In this document: positions 55,154 to 63,777 of the stretch, one piece after another
Numbering within the stretch: the first letter of the stretch is position 1
Layout of the letters: the number at the start of each line of letters is the position of its first letter
Assembly (NCBI RefSeq): GCF_029892425.1
Contig: NZ_JARXWB010000035.1
Location: forward strand, 1-64,000
Direction of reading: 5' to 3'
DNA: 64,000 nt
DNA from: Bradyrhizobium sp. BR13661
GTDB lineage: Bacteria; Pseudomonadota; Alphaproteobacteria; Rhizobiales; Xanthobacteraceae
Notes under the pieces: model-generated
Databases searched by the model: none
Told to the model about the DNA's origin: nothing
Seen by the model: the letters and a program-made list of their open reading frames with translations, nothing else
Translations under genes and position numbers: made by a program

Positions 55154-56209
55154 TCAGACCGACGAGCGTTTCACGATCTCGAATTTCAGCTCATGGCTCT
55201 TGCCGGGTGCCCTAAGCCCGCCCGGCTGCAACCGCCTCACCAGCGTCTCCGCCGCCAGCGCGCCGAGGTCGAACTCCGGCTGGCGCACCGTGGTGAGGCC
55301 GAGCAACTTCGCGACCGGGATGTCGTCGAAGCCAGCAATCGCGATGTCGTCGGGAATCGAGAGCCCGGCGTTGCGCGCCGCTTCCATCGCGCCGAGCGCC
55401 AACACGTCGCTCGCGCCGAACACGGCGGTCGGGCGATCACCCTTGCGCTCGAGCAGCCGCGTCATCGCTCGCGCACCGGATTCTTCCGAATACGCACTGT
55501 CAGTGATGAAGTCGGGTGATAACCCAGCCTCGCGCATCACCGCGCCATAGCCTTGCGCGCGGCGATTGCTCGGGCCGAACTCGGCCTGGATCATGGCGAT
55601 GCGCCGATGCCCACGCGCGATCAGCAGCCGAGTCATCTCGGCGGCGGCCTCCGAATTGTCGATATAGACGCTGTCGATCGCGAGCGGCCCGTCCGGCTTG
55701 TGCTGGCTTTCCAGCCGCACGAGCGGAATGCCTTTGCGAGCGAGCACTGCAAGCTGCGGCACGCGCAGATGAAAGAATGTCGCGACGACGCCGTCGGCGC
55801 GGCCCTGCAACAGCCAATCGATCGCGCGCGCCTCACGCTCGCGCGTTCCGTCCGTGTCGAAGATCAGCACGTCATAGCCAGCGGGCGCCGCGACCGTCTG
55901 CAAGCCACGCACGAGGCCGGGATAGAACGGGTTCGTAATGTCGGGGATGACGCAGGCAAAGGTCATGGTGCGCGCACTGCGCAGCATCCGCGCCGGATGG
56001 TTCGGCCGATAGCCAAGTTCTTGCGCGACTTCGAGGATGCGCGTGCGCGTCGCCGGCGGGACGGATGGTGTCTCGGCCTTGTTGAGGACGAGCGACACCG
56101 CCGCCTGCGAAACGCCGGCGGCGAGCGCAATATCCTTCTGCGTGGGGCGGCCGGGCGCCTGATTGTCGCGCCCCTTCCCCCGCTTGGTCCTGGTTGTTGA
56201 CGTCGCCAT
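55154..56209 (-). CDS. LacI-family transcriptional repressor
   Basis: 351 residues. HTH plus hinge at the start: KDIALAAGVSQAAVSLVLNK, LEVAQELGYRPNHPARMLRS, followed by the ligand domain (TFACVIPDITNPFYPGLVRG, DGVVATFFHLRVPQ, IPDDIAIAGFDDIPVAKLLG). Represses sugar uptake genes until an inducer binds. Divergent from the ABC importer and upstream of the glycohydrolase gene, with a candidate operator in between. Confidence 0.95.
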   Translation of the reverse strand: MATSTTRTKRGKGRDNQAPGRPTQKDIALAAGVSQAAVSLVLNKAETPSVPPATRTRILEVAQELGYRPNHPARMLRSARTMTFACVIPDITNPFYPGLVRGLQTVAAPAGYDVLIFDTDGTREREARAIDWLLQGRADGVVATFFHLRVPQLAVLARKGIPLVRLESQHKPDGPLAIDSVYIDNSEAAAEMTRLLIARGHRRIAMIQAEFGPSNRRAQGYGAVMREAGLSPDFITDSAYSEESGARAMTRLLERKGDRPTAVFGASDVLALGAMEAARNAGLSIPDDIAIAGFDDIPVAKLLGLTTVRQPEFDLGALAAETLVRRLQPGGLRAPGKSHELKFEIVKRSSV

Positions 56210-56218
56210 TTCGCTTAG

Positions 56219-56230
56219 TTATACGTATTA
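56219..56230. promoter_or_regulatory. Candidate LacI-family operator
   Basis: TTATACGTATTA between the divergent lacI-like and ABC genes. The central ATACGTAT is a perfect palindrome with the CG centre typical of LacI-family sites. Position 10 bp from the repressor start suits control of both directions. Confidence 0.45.
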
Positions 56231-56285
56231 CTAAAGGAAAATCAACAAACGCTATTCCCGCCCGAGGAAACTGAGGTTCATTGCC

Positions 56286-57626
56286 ATGACCATGACCCGA
56301 CGCCAGCTTGTCGCCGCCATTCCCACCGCAGCGCTTGCAGCAAATCTGCCGCGCGGTGCCCGCGCCGAGGACGGGCGCAAGGTCGTCACCTTCTGGTTCG
56401 GTCAGGCAAACTCGGACGGCCAGGCCGCGTTGCGCAACGATCTGGTCGAGGCGTTCAACGCCTCGCAGGACAAATACCTGCTGCAGATGGAAGTGAAGGG
56501 CGCGGCGGTCAACAATCTGTTGAAGGTCGCCCTGGTCGCCGGCAATGGTCCTGATATCGTACAGACCGCGGGACCCGCCTATCTCACCGCGATCGCCAAT
56601 GCCGGCCAGGTGCTGCCGCTCGACGATTTCGCCGAGAAGTACAAATGGAAGGACCGCTTCCTCGCGCCGCTGCTCAATACCAGCGTCTATGGCGGCAAGC
56701 TCTATGCGCTGCCGCGCGACTACGAGTCGATGCACCTGTTCTACAACAAGGAGCTGTTCAAGCAGAACGGCTGGAAGCTGCCGTCCAACCGGCAGGAGAT
56801 GGAGCAAATCGCCGATGCCGCGATCGCCAAGGGCATCATCCCCTTCGGCGCCGGCAATGCCGACTGGAAGGGCGTCAACGAGTGGCTGATGACGGTGTTC
56901 TTCAACAACGTCGCCGGCCCCGACAATGTCCGCAAGGCGCTGTCGGGAGAACTGCCCTGGACTGCCCCGCCCTTCGTCGAGGCGGTCGAGCTCTCGAAGG
57001 CCTGGTACAACAAGGGCTATTTCGGCAAGAACTACTTCTCGCTGACAATCGAGCAGAGTTTTCTCCAGGTCGTGAACGGCAAGGCGGCGATGGCGCTCAG
57101 CGGCACCTGGTCGTTCGGCACCAAATCCTACGGCATGTCAAAGCCCGATACGGTGATGGACGTAGCGCCCACGCCGAGCCTCGGCTCGGCTGTCTCGGGG
57201 CCGCTGGTGCATCTCGCCTGCGGCGCGACGCTGTCGATCGCAAAGACCTCACAGAACGCGGAAGGCGCCGCCGCCGTGTTCGAGTTCATGCTGACCCGCA
57301 AGTTCTACGAGGCGATGAACCGCGACTGGCCCGGCAAATGGGCCCTGCCGGTGAAGGATCTGCCGCCGGAGATGCTGAGCGGTATCGGCTATCCCCTGTT
57401 CGAGAAGACCATTGCGAACCTGCACGAGGCCTTCAGCAAGGGGCAGTACGGTTTCACCACCTGGACGTTCTGGCCGGGCGCGACCAACTCCTATCTGATC
57501 GAGGGCATCGAGCAGGTTTGGCTCAACAAAATCACGCCGGATGCGTATCTCACCCGGCTGCAGACATTGTTCAGCCAGGAAGCCAAGGAAGGCAAGGTGC
57601 CACCGCTGCCGCCGCGGACGGCCTGA
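56286..57626 (+). CDS. Sugar ABC transporter substrate-binding protein
   Basis: 446 residues. Export signal MTMTRRQLVAAIPTAALAAN, LPRGARA (Tat- or Sec-type). Family 1 solute-binding fold: VVTFWFGQANSDGQAALRND, LVAGNGPDIVQTAGPAYLTA, YALPRDYESMHLFYNKELFK, FTTWTFWPGATNSYLIEG. Captures an oligosaccharide or glycoside in the periplasm for the two permeases that follow. Transcribed away from the LacI gene. Confidence 0.9.
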   Translation: MTMTRRQLVAAIPTAALAANLPRGARAEDGRKVVTFWFGQANSDGQAALRNDLVEAFNASQDKYLLQMEVKGAAVNNLLKVALVAGNGPDIVQTAGPAYLTAIANAGQVLPLDDFAEKYKWKDRFLAPLLNTSVYGGKLYALPRDYESMHLFYNKELFKQNGWKLPSNRQEMEQIADAAIAKGIIPFGAGNADWKGVNEWLMTVFFNNVAGPDNVRKALSGELPWTAPPFVEAVELSKAWYNKGYFGKNYFSLTIEQSFLQVVNGKAAMALSGTWSFGTKSYGMSKPDTVMDVAPTPSLGSAVSGPLVHLACGATLSIAKTSQNAEGAAAVFEFMLTRKFYEAMNRDWPGKWALPVKDLPPEMLSGIGYPLFEKTIANLHEAFSKGQYGFTTWTFWPGATNSYLIEGIEQVWLNKITPDAYLTRLQTLFSQEAKEGKVPPLPPRTA

Positions 57627-57633
57627 TCAAAAG

Positions 57634-58482
57634 ATGTGGCTGTTCGCGCTTCCGGCGCTGCTGATCAATGTCTGCATCATCCTGGTGCCAGCCGTGCTGA
57701 CATTCACGGCGGCGTTCTTCATCTGGGACGGCGTCGGCACGCCTGTGTGGGCTGGACTGACCAACTTCCAGAACATGGTCGCCGATCCCGTGTTCTGGTC
57801 GGCTCTGACCAACAATTTCATCTGGACCGCGATCTTCCTCACCGTCCCGGTCTGCCTGGCGCTGGTGATGGCGGCGGCGCTCTTGATGGCGCCGAAGGCG
57901 CGCATCGTCGTGCAATCCATCATCTTCCTTCCGCGTATCATCGCAGTGGCGGTCACAGGCCGCATCTTCCAGGGCATGATCTTCAGCCCTGCGACCGGCA
58001 TCGTCGCCTGGCTGAACGAGCACGGCTTTTCGATCTCGGATCCGCTGGCAGATCCCGACCGCTCGCTCTACGCGGTCGCGGCCGTCGATATCTGGCACTG
58101 GTGGGGCTTTCTTGCGGTTGTGTTCCTGGCGGCAATGCGGCAGATCAGCGTCGACCAGATCGAGGCGGCGCGGCTCGACGGTGCTGGTTTCTTCGCGCTG
58201 TTTCGCTACGTGCTGCTGCCGGGCATCAGCCCGACTTTGACCCTCATGCTCATCCTGACCGTGATCTGGTCGTTCCAGGTCTTCGAGTTCATCTTCATCG
58301 TCACCCGCGGCGGCCCGGCCTATGGCAGCGAGGTGCTGGCCACCTTCGCCTATCGCCACGCCTTCTTCGAGGGCGATGTCGGCCATGCCGCGGCGGCCGC
58401 CTGCGTCATGAGCCTGTTTGGACTCTGCGCCACCGCGGTCTATCTCCGGCTCCAGATCACCGACGACGCGCAATCGACATGA
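57634..58482 (+). CDS. Sugar ABC transporter permease (MalF/UgpA type)
   Basis: 282 residues from ATG 57634; an in-frame start at 57541 lies inside the previous gene and adds unlike basic sequence. Six helices, first LFALPALLINVCIILVPAVL. EAA loop QIEAARLDGAGFFALFRYVL, LPGISPTL is intact. Its last codons overlap the next permease start by 4 nt (ATGA). Confidence 0.9.
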   Translation: MWLFALPALLINVCIILVPAVLTFTAAFFIWDGVGTPVWAGLTNFQNMVADPVFWSALTNNFIWTAIFLTVPVCLALVMAAALLMAPKARIVVQSIIFLPRIIAVAVTGRIFQGMIFSPATGIVAWLNEHGFSISDPLADPDRSLYAVAAVDIWHWWGFLAVVFLAAMRQISVDQIEAARLDGAGFFALFRYVLLPGISPTLTLMLILTVIWSFQVFEFIFIVTRGGPAYGSEVLATFAYRHAFFEGDVGHAAAAACVMSLFGLCATAVYLRLQITDDAQST

Positions 58483-59306
58483 TCGGGGATCGCTGGAGCA
58501 GGACGTTTGCCCTGGGGCTGATCGGCGTCGCGTCGTTCAGCTCGCTGCTGCCGATCGCGCTCGCGATCATGAACGCGCTGAAAACGACGACGGAAATCGG
58601 CTCGAACCCGCTGGCGCTGCCGACCCAGATGCACTGGGAAAACTTTTCGTCGGCCTGGCGTAACGCCCGGCTTGGACCGAGCCTGTTGCACAGCGCCGAG
58701 GTCGCGTCTCTCACCATCCTGATGGTCTGCGTCACCGCGACGCCTTGCGCCTATGTGCTGGCGCGACAGAAGGGCAAGCTCTGGCGCTTCATCACCTTCT
58801 ACTTCATGGCCACGATTACCGTGCCCGTGCAGCTCTACCTCTATCCGCTCTATTTCATCTTCGCCAAGCTGGGACTGGTGAATTCGATTCCGGCGGTGGC
58901 GCTGATCTACACCGCCATGTTCTCGCCTTTTGCGATCTTCCTGCTCCGCACCTATGCGCTGGCCATTCCCGTCGCGCTGGAGGAAGCCGCGCAGGTTGAC
59001 GGCGCGCGGCCGTGGCAGGCCTTCTGGTATGTGATCCTGCCGATGATGCGGCCGGGATTGCTCACGGTCGCGATCATCGTCGGGCTGAACGCCTGGAACG
59101 AATTCGTCATCGCCGTGACGTTCCTGCAGAACGACAGCAACGTCACGGCGATCGTGCGCTTCTACAACCTCACCGGCCAGTACTCGACCGATTGGGGTGA
59201 GATGCTCGCTGCCGCCGTGACGATCGTGCTGCCGATTGTCGCGATCTTCGTGCTGCTGCAACGACAGTTCATCGACGGAATGACATCGGGTGCGGTAAAG
59301 TCGTGA
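58479..59306 (+). CDS. Sugar ABC transporter permease (MalG/UgpE type)
   Basis: 275 residues from ATG 58479. TFALGLIGVASFSSLLPIAL is helix 1; EAA loop ALEEAAQVDGARPWQAFWYV, ILPMMRPGL; C-terminal IFVLLQRQFIDGMTSGAVKS is the family's closing pattern. Stop codon at 59306 is 4 bp from an IS5-family element. No ATPase gene follows, so energy must come from a shared ATPase elsewhere or the gene was lost. Confidence 0.9.
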   Translation: MIGDRWSRTFALGLIGVASFSSLLPIALAIMNALKTTTEIGSNPLALPTQMHWENFSSAWRNARLGPSLLHSAEVASLTILMVCVTATPCAYVLARQKGKLWRFITFYFMATITVPVQLYLYPLYFIFAKLGLVNSIPAVALIYTAMFSPFAIFLLRTYALAIPVALEEAAQVDGARPWQAFWYVILPMMRPGLLTVAIIVGLNAWNEFVIAVTFLQNDSNVTAIVRFYNLTGQYSTDWGEMLAAAVTIVLPIVAIFVLLQRQFIDGMTSGAVKS

Positions 59307-59310
59307 GCTA

Positions 59311-60131
59311 GGGTCTGTCTGGATTCAGGATTCTCATTCCAGCTTGGTTGTGATTCAAACTTGGGATGAACCGATTCGTTTTGACTGACGCCCAATGGGC
59401 GATGATGGAACCACATTGCCTTGGCAAGCCGGGCGATCCCGGCCGGGGCGGCAAGAACAACCGGCTGTTTGTCGAAGCAGTCTTGTGGATCGCCCGGACA
59501 GGCAGTCCATGGCGCGATCTGCCGCGCGCCTTCGGCAACTGGATAACCGTGTACACGCGTTTCCGCGACTAGGCGAAGGCAGGGGTCTGGAAGCGTCTGT
59601 TTGCTGCGGTCTCAGACGAGCCGGACATGGAATACGTCATGGTCGATGCTACCATCGTCAAGGTCCACCGCCACGGACAGGGCGCAAAAGGGGGACGCAA
59701 AACCAAACCATCGGCCGCTCGAAAGGCGGTATGACCACCAAAATTCTGGCACTTACCGACGCGCTCGGCAATCTCGTGCGCTTCGTGCTGCTGCCAGGAC
59801 AGCGCTTCGACACGGTCGGCGTCCCGTCGCTCATCGAGGGGCTGGCCTCCGATGCGCTGATCGCAGACAAGGCATCCGACAGCAACGCCATCGTCGCCGA
59901 CCTCGACCAACGCGGCGCCAAAGCAGTCATTTCCCAGCATCCACGCCGCGCACAGCCTATCGCCATCGACAAGGAAATGTACAAATGGCGGCATCTGATC
60001 GAAAGCTTCTTCTGCAAGCTCAAGGAATTCAAACGCATCGCAATGCGCGCCGACAAAACCGATCTGAGCTTCGAAGCAATGATCAACCTGACCGCCGCCG
60101 TGATAAACTCAAGATGAATCCAAACAGACCC
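59311..60131 (+). mobile_element. IS5-family (IS427-like) insertion sequence
   Basis: 821 bp with inverted ends: left GGGTCTGTCTGGATTCA, right (reverse complement) GGGTCTGTTTGGATTCA, 16 of 17 identical. Flanked by TA within a CTAG-type site (CTA|G left, C|TAG right), which fits a 2-bp TA duplication. It separates the convergent permease and MFS genes. Confidence 0.85.
59366..60117 (+). pseudogene. IS5-family transposase, probably inactive
   Basis: Starts MNRFVLTDAQWAMMEPHCLG and runs to an in-frame TAG at 59,570 (expected W in a RFR.WAKAGVWKRL context); continues GVWKRLFAAVSDEPDMEYVM then, near the AAAAGGGGG run at about 59,686, moves to a second frame with SKGGMTTKILALTDALGNLV and ends KTDLSFEAMINLTAAVINSR. 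The frame change is probably the programmed shift of this group, but the early stop should abolish transposition. Confidence 0.8.
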
Positions 60132-60171
60132 TAGCTTGCAAGGCGGTCGATGAGTGAGCTTCGGGACAAGC

Positions 60172-61494
60172 TCAGTTCGGCAGATCGCTCGCCTTCAAGT
60201 CGCGAGGTAGGGCCGTCAACAACAGGATCGCGCAGAGCACGCAGAGGCCGCCGATGACGTAGAGTGCGGGCGTCGTGCTGCCGGTCCAGTCCTTGACGGA
60301 GCCGACCATCAGGGGGCTCACAATGCCTCCGATCTGGCCAAGCGTGTTGATCAGTGCGATGCCGCTCGCAGCGCCCGCACCGGTCAGGATCTTTGGCGGC
60401 AGGGTCCAGAATATTGGGATCGCGGCAACCACGCCGGCGCCAAGAACGGCAAGCGCCCCCACCAGCGTCACGACATCCTTGTCGAAGGCTCCGCTGGCGA
60501 AGAAGCCGAATCCTGCGGCCAGGATCAAGGCGGCCACGAACTTAGGACGTTCGCCCGACGCATCGGACATCCGTCCGACCACCAGCATGCTGATGGCACC
60601 GCAGAAATAGGGAGCTGCCGTCAGGAAACCGATCGCTGCCGCGCTGCCGCCGCCAGCGGCCTTGATCAGGTCCGGCGCCCAGAAATTCAGCCCATACGAG
60701 GCGACCTGGATCAGGAAGTAGATGAAGCCCAGCAGCAGCACGCCCGGCATCAGCAGCGACCGCCACGCCGGATGCTCGCCGATCTCGCTCTTCTGCCGGT
60801 CGAGCTGCACCGAGATGAGACGACGTTCGTCGTCGCTCAGCCACTTCGCCTGCTCAATGCCGTCATCGAAACGAAATAGGACGACTAGGCCGAGCGCAAC
60901 GCACGGGAGGCCGCCAGCCACGAACAGCCATTGCCAGCCGGCGAGACCATGCACTCCGTTGAGATAGTTGAGAATGAGCCCGGAGATCGGCGCACCGATG
61001 ATCCCTGAGAATGCGGTGGCGAGGAAGAACACCGACGTCATGCGCCCCCGGTGCGACTTCGGGAACCAAAGTGTCAAATAGTAGAGAATGCCGGGCGCAA
61101 ATCCTGCTTCCATGGCGCCGATCACAAACCGCAGTGAGTAGAACTGCCATTCGCCGCGCACGAACACCATAGCCGCGGTGGCGATGCCCCAGGAGATCAT
61201 GATGCGGGCGATCCAGCGCCGCGCGCCGAAGCGATACAGCAGCATGTTGCTCGGCACTTCCAGCAGGACGTAGCCGACGACGAACAGGCTCGCGCCTAAC
61301 CCATAGGCCGTGTTGCTGAGCCCGAGATCGGCTTGGAGCGCGGCTTTGGCGAAGCTGATGTTGACGCGGTCGAAGAACGCGAAGAAGTAGCAGACTATGA
61401 TCAGCGGCATCAGCCGCCAGGCGATCTTCCTGATAACCAGATGTTCGGAGATCCGGGTGTCGACATGGCCGATGGCCGACGCTGTCATGGTCAT
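60172..61494 (-). CDS. MFS transporter, anion:cation symporter (ACS) type
   Basis: 440 residues, GGAGG 6 nt before ATG. Twelve-helix MFS protein: YFFAFFDRVNISFAKAALQA (TM1 and signature), VLLEVPSNMLLYRFGARRWI, LTLWFPKSHRGRMTSVFFLA, and the second half from LLLGFIYFLIQVASYGLNFW. The D-R-x-N-I-S motif and LWFP segment match ACS transporters for tartrate, phthalate or other organic anions. Downstream gene of the HMG-CoA-lyase/CoA-transferase set, so probably imports their acid substrate. Confidence 0.9.
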   Translation of the reverse strand: MTMTASAIGHVDTRISEHLVIRKIAWRLMPLIIVCYFFAFFDRVNISFAKAALQADLGLSNTAYGLGASLFVVGYVLLEVPSNMLLYRFGARRWIARIMISWGIATAAMVFVRGEWQFYSLRFVIGAMEAGFAPGILYYLTLWFPKSHRGRMTSVFFLATAFSGIIGAPISGLILNYLNGVHGLAGWQWLFVAGGLPCVALGLVVLFRFDDGIEQAKWLSDDERRLISVQLDRQKSEIGEHPAWRSLLMPGVLLLGFIYFLIQVASYGLNFWAPDLIKAAGGGSAAAIGFLTAAPYFCGAISMLVVGRMSDASGERPKFVAALILAAGFGFFASGAFDKDVVTLVGALAVLGAGVVAAIPIFWTLPPKILTGAGAASGIALINTLGQIGGIVSPLMVGSVKDWTGSTTPALYVIGGLCVLCAILLLTALPRDLKASDLPN

Positions 61495-61537
61495 GGTTTC
61501 CTCCTTATGTTATTTGAGATTCTGAGTTGTTGGATGT

Positions 61538-62479
61538 TCAGCCCGAGTGCCGGAATCGCTCCGGAATCGGATGTAGGTCCGAGGCAAGACCGGCCTTGGC
61601 GACCTGCCCCGGTGCGTCATGCCCGACCAGTCCGGTCAAACTGCATGACAGGTCAATCAGGCCTCGCAGATCGAGGCCGGTCGCGAGACCCATCTCGTGG
61701 CAGAGATTGACAAGATCTTCGGTACAGACATTGCCCGTAGACCCGGGTGCAAACGGGCACCCGCCCAAGCCGCCGAGCGCCGCATCGAAGCGTCGCGCTC
61801 CAGCATCATGAGCGGCCAGCACATTGACTAACCCGAGGCCGCGGGTGTTGTGGAAGTGAAGCGTCAGCTTGTCCGCGGGCACCAGCAGCAAGGTTCTGGC
61901 CACTAGGTGAGAGACCTGGTTCGGATTGGCCATGCCGGTCGTATCGGCGAGCGTGATGCCGTCGGCGCCGAGAGCGAGATAGCGCCTGACGATGTCCAGC
62001 ACCTTGTTGAACGGCTGCGCACCCTCGAACGGACAACCGAACGCCGTCGCGACGGTGGCGTTGAGCAGAGCGCCGGCTTCATGAGCGGGCCCTGAGATTT
62101 CGGCGAGCGACGCCAGCGAGCGCGCATGCGTCATGTTCATATTCGCGCGGTTATGGGTCTCGCTCGCCGACATCACGAAGTTGAGCTCGTCGGCGCGTGC
62201 CGCCAGCGCCAGCTCAGCGCCGCGCCGGTTCGGGATCAATGCGGTGTAGACCGTGCCCGGCCGCCGCGTGAAGCCGGCGAAAACCTCGGCGGCGTCGAGC
62301 AGCGACGGCACGGCCGCGGGCGAGACGAAGGACGATACCTCGATGCGGGCGAAGCCGATCGCGGACAGGGAATCGATCAGCTTGATTTTATCGGGCGTCT
62401 CGACCCATTTCGGCTCGATCTGCAACCCGTCGCGCGGCGCGACTTCCTGAATGACGATGTTGGGTGGCGCCGCGGTCAT
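61538..62479 (-). CDS. Hydroxymethylglutaryl-CoA lyase-family enzyme
   Basis: 313 residues from ATG 62479, the family's size; the frame is open further upstream inside the next gene. TIM-barrel lyase: IVIQEVAPRDGLQIEPKWVE (catalytic R and D), IEVSSFVSPAAVPSLLDAAE, LADTTGMANPNQVSHLVART, LTLHFHNTRGLGLVNVLAAH (metal-binding HxH) and GLGGCPFAPGSTGNVCTEDL (active-site Cys). Would cleave HMG-CoA or a related acyl-CoA. Overlaps the CoA-transferase stop by 4 nt. Confidence 0.9.
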   Translation of the reverse strand: MTAAPPNIVIQEVAPRDGLQIEPKWVETPDKIKLIDSLSAIGFARIEVSSFVSPAAVPSLLDAAEVFAGFTRRPGTVYTALIPNRRGAELALAARADELNFVMSASETHNRANMNMTHARSLASLAEISGPAHEAGALLNATVATAFGCPFEGAQPFNKVLDIVRRYLALGADGITLADTTGMANPNQVSHLVARTLLLVPADKLTLHFHNTRGLGLVNVLAAHDAGARRFDAALGGLGGCPFAPGSTGNVCTEDLVNLCHEMGLATGLDLRGLIDLSCSLTGLVGHDAPGQVAKAGLASDLHPIPERFRHSG

Positions 62480-63732
62480 TGCACCGCTCCAACGCGGCGC
62501 AGCCGCGCGATCTCGGCCTGCTCGAGACCGAGACCCGCCAGAACCTCGTCGGTATGCTGACCGAGCGTCGGACCCGACCATCTGACGTCGCCTGGCGTGT
62601 CGGAGAGTTTCGGCGTAATGCCCGGCATCTTCACGGTGACATCGCCCGGCAACTCGGTGGGCAAAATCATCTCGCGAGCCGCATAATGGGGATCGCTGAC
62701 GATGTCCGCGACCGAGTAGATCCGTCCTGCGGGAACGTCGGCGCCGTCCAAGACCGCCAGAATCTGCTCCATCGTCCGCGTTGCCGTCCACGCGGTGATG
62801 GCGGCGTCCAGGATGGCGTTGCGGCGAACGCGCCCGTCGTTGCTGGCGAGCGACGGATCGTCGGCGAGATCCGGCCGGCCGACGACCTCCATCAGGCGCC
62901 GGAAAATCGCATCGCTATTGCCGGCGATGACGACGTGCTGACCGTCCGAACTCGGATAGGTGTTGGAGGGGCTGATGCCCGGCAGAGCGCCACCGGTGCG
63001 GGTCCTGACATGCCCCATGAGGTCATATTCGGGGACGAGGCTCTCCATCAGATTGAACACGCTCTCGTAGAGCGAGACGTCGACCACCTGGCCACGCCCC
63101 TGGCCGGTCTTGACCCGCAGCAGCGACATCAGAGCGCCGATCACGCCGTGGAGCGAAGCGAGGCTGTCGCCGATGCTGATCCCGACACGAGCTGGCGGGC
63201 TGTCCGGATCGCCCGTGGTGAAGCGAAGGCCGCCCATCGCCTCGCCGATCGCGCCGAAGCCGGACCTATCGCGGTAAGGACCGGTCTGGCCGTAACCGGA
63301 GATGCGTACCAGCGTCAGGTTCGGATTGAGCCTGGACAGCACGTCCCAGCCGAGGCCAAGCTTCTCGAGGCTGCCCGGCTTGAAATTCTCGATCACGACA
63401 TCTGCCTGCGCCGCAAGGCGAAGCGCCACCTCGCGCCCCTCCGGCGACTTCAGATCGATCGCGATCGACTTCTTGTTGCGCGATTGCAGGTACCACCAGA
63501 GCGAAGTGCCCTGATGCAGCTTTCGCCAGCTGCGCAGCGGATCACCGCTGCCGGGCTGCTCGATCTTGACCACATCGGCGCCGAATTCAGCAAGCAGCCG
63601 CGCGGCGAACGGCGCGGCAATCAAAGTTCCAAGCTCGACGACTCGAATTCCGGACAGCGGTCCATCCACGGCAGGCGCTCCTCGACGATCTGTTTCGTCG
63701 AGATGTCGCCTACCAGGAGGTGTTGAGTCCAA
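62476..63732 (-). CDS. Class III CoA-transferase (CaiB/BaiF family)
   Basis: 418 residues. GPLSGIRVVELGTLIAAPFA, ARLLAEFGADVVKIEQPGSG, AIDLKSPEGREVALRLAAQA, VVIENFKPGSLEKLGLGWD are the family's N-terminal domain; GQVVDVSLYESVFNLMESLV holds the conserved acidic region; DVPAGRIYSVADIVSDPHYA is the C-terminal interlock. Transfers CoA from a donor (probably succinyl-CoA) to an organic acid that the neighbouring lyase then cleaves. First structural gene after a LysR gene. Confidence 0.9.
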   Translation of the reverse strand: MDSTPPGRRHLDETDRRGAPAVDGPLSGIRVVELGTLIAAPFAARLLAEFGADVVKIEQPGSGDPLRSWRKLHQGTSLWWYLQSRNKKSIAIDLKSPEGREVALRLAAQADVVIENFKPGSLEKLGLGWDVLSRLNPNLTLVRISGYGQTGPYRDRSGFGAIGEAMGGLRFTTGDPDSPPARVGISIGDSLASLHGVIGALMSLLRVKTGQGRGQVVDVSLYESVFNLMESLVPEYDLMGHVRTRTGGALPGISPSNTYPSSDGQHVVIAGNSDAIFRRLMEVVGRPDLADDPSLASNDGRVRRNAILDAAITAWTATRTMEQILAVLDGADVPAGRIYSVADIVSDPHYAAREMILPTELPGDVTVKMPGITPKLSDTPGDVRWSGPTLGQHTDEVLAGLGLEQAEIARLRRVGAVQ

Positions 63733-63777
63733 TAGTCGTTGATGAAGGAGCGTTCGCGGATGACGAACGCCGCAAAA

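Noticed and set aside
57571..58473. 300-codon minus-strand frame opposite the first permease
   Set aside because: Antisense shadow: highly charged and repetitive (EDE, RRH), while the plus strand encodes a clean membrane protein.
57636..58478. 5' extension of the second permease frame (from 57,636)
   Set aside because: Overlaps the first permease in another frame and gives no membrane pattern; the true start is ATG 58479 with the ATGA overlap.
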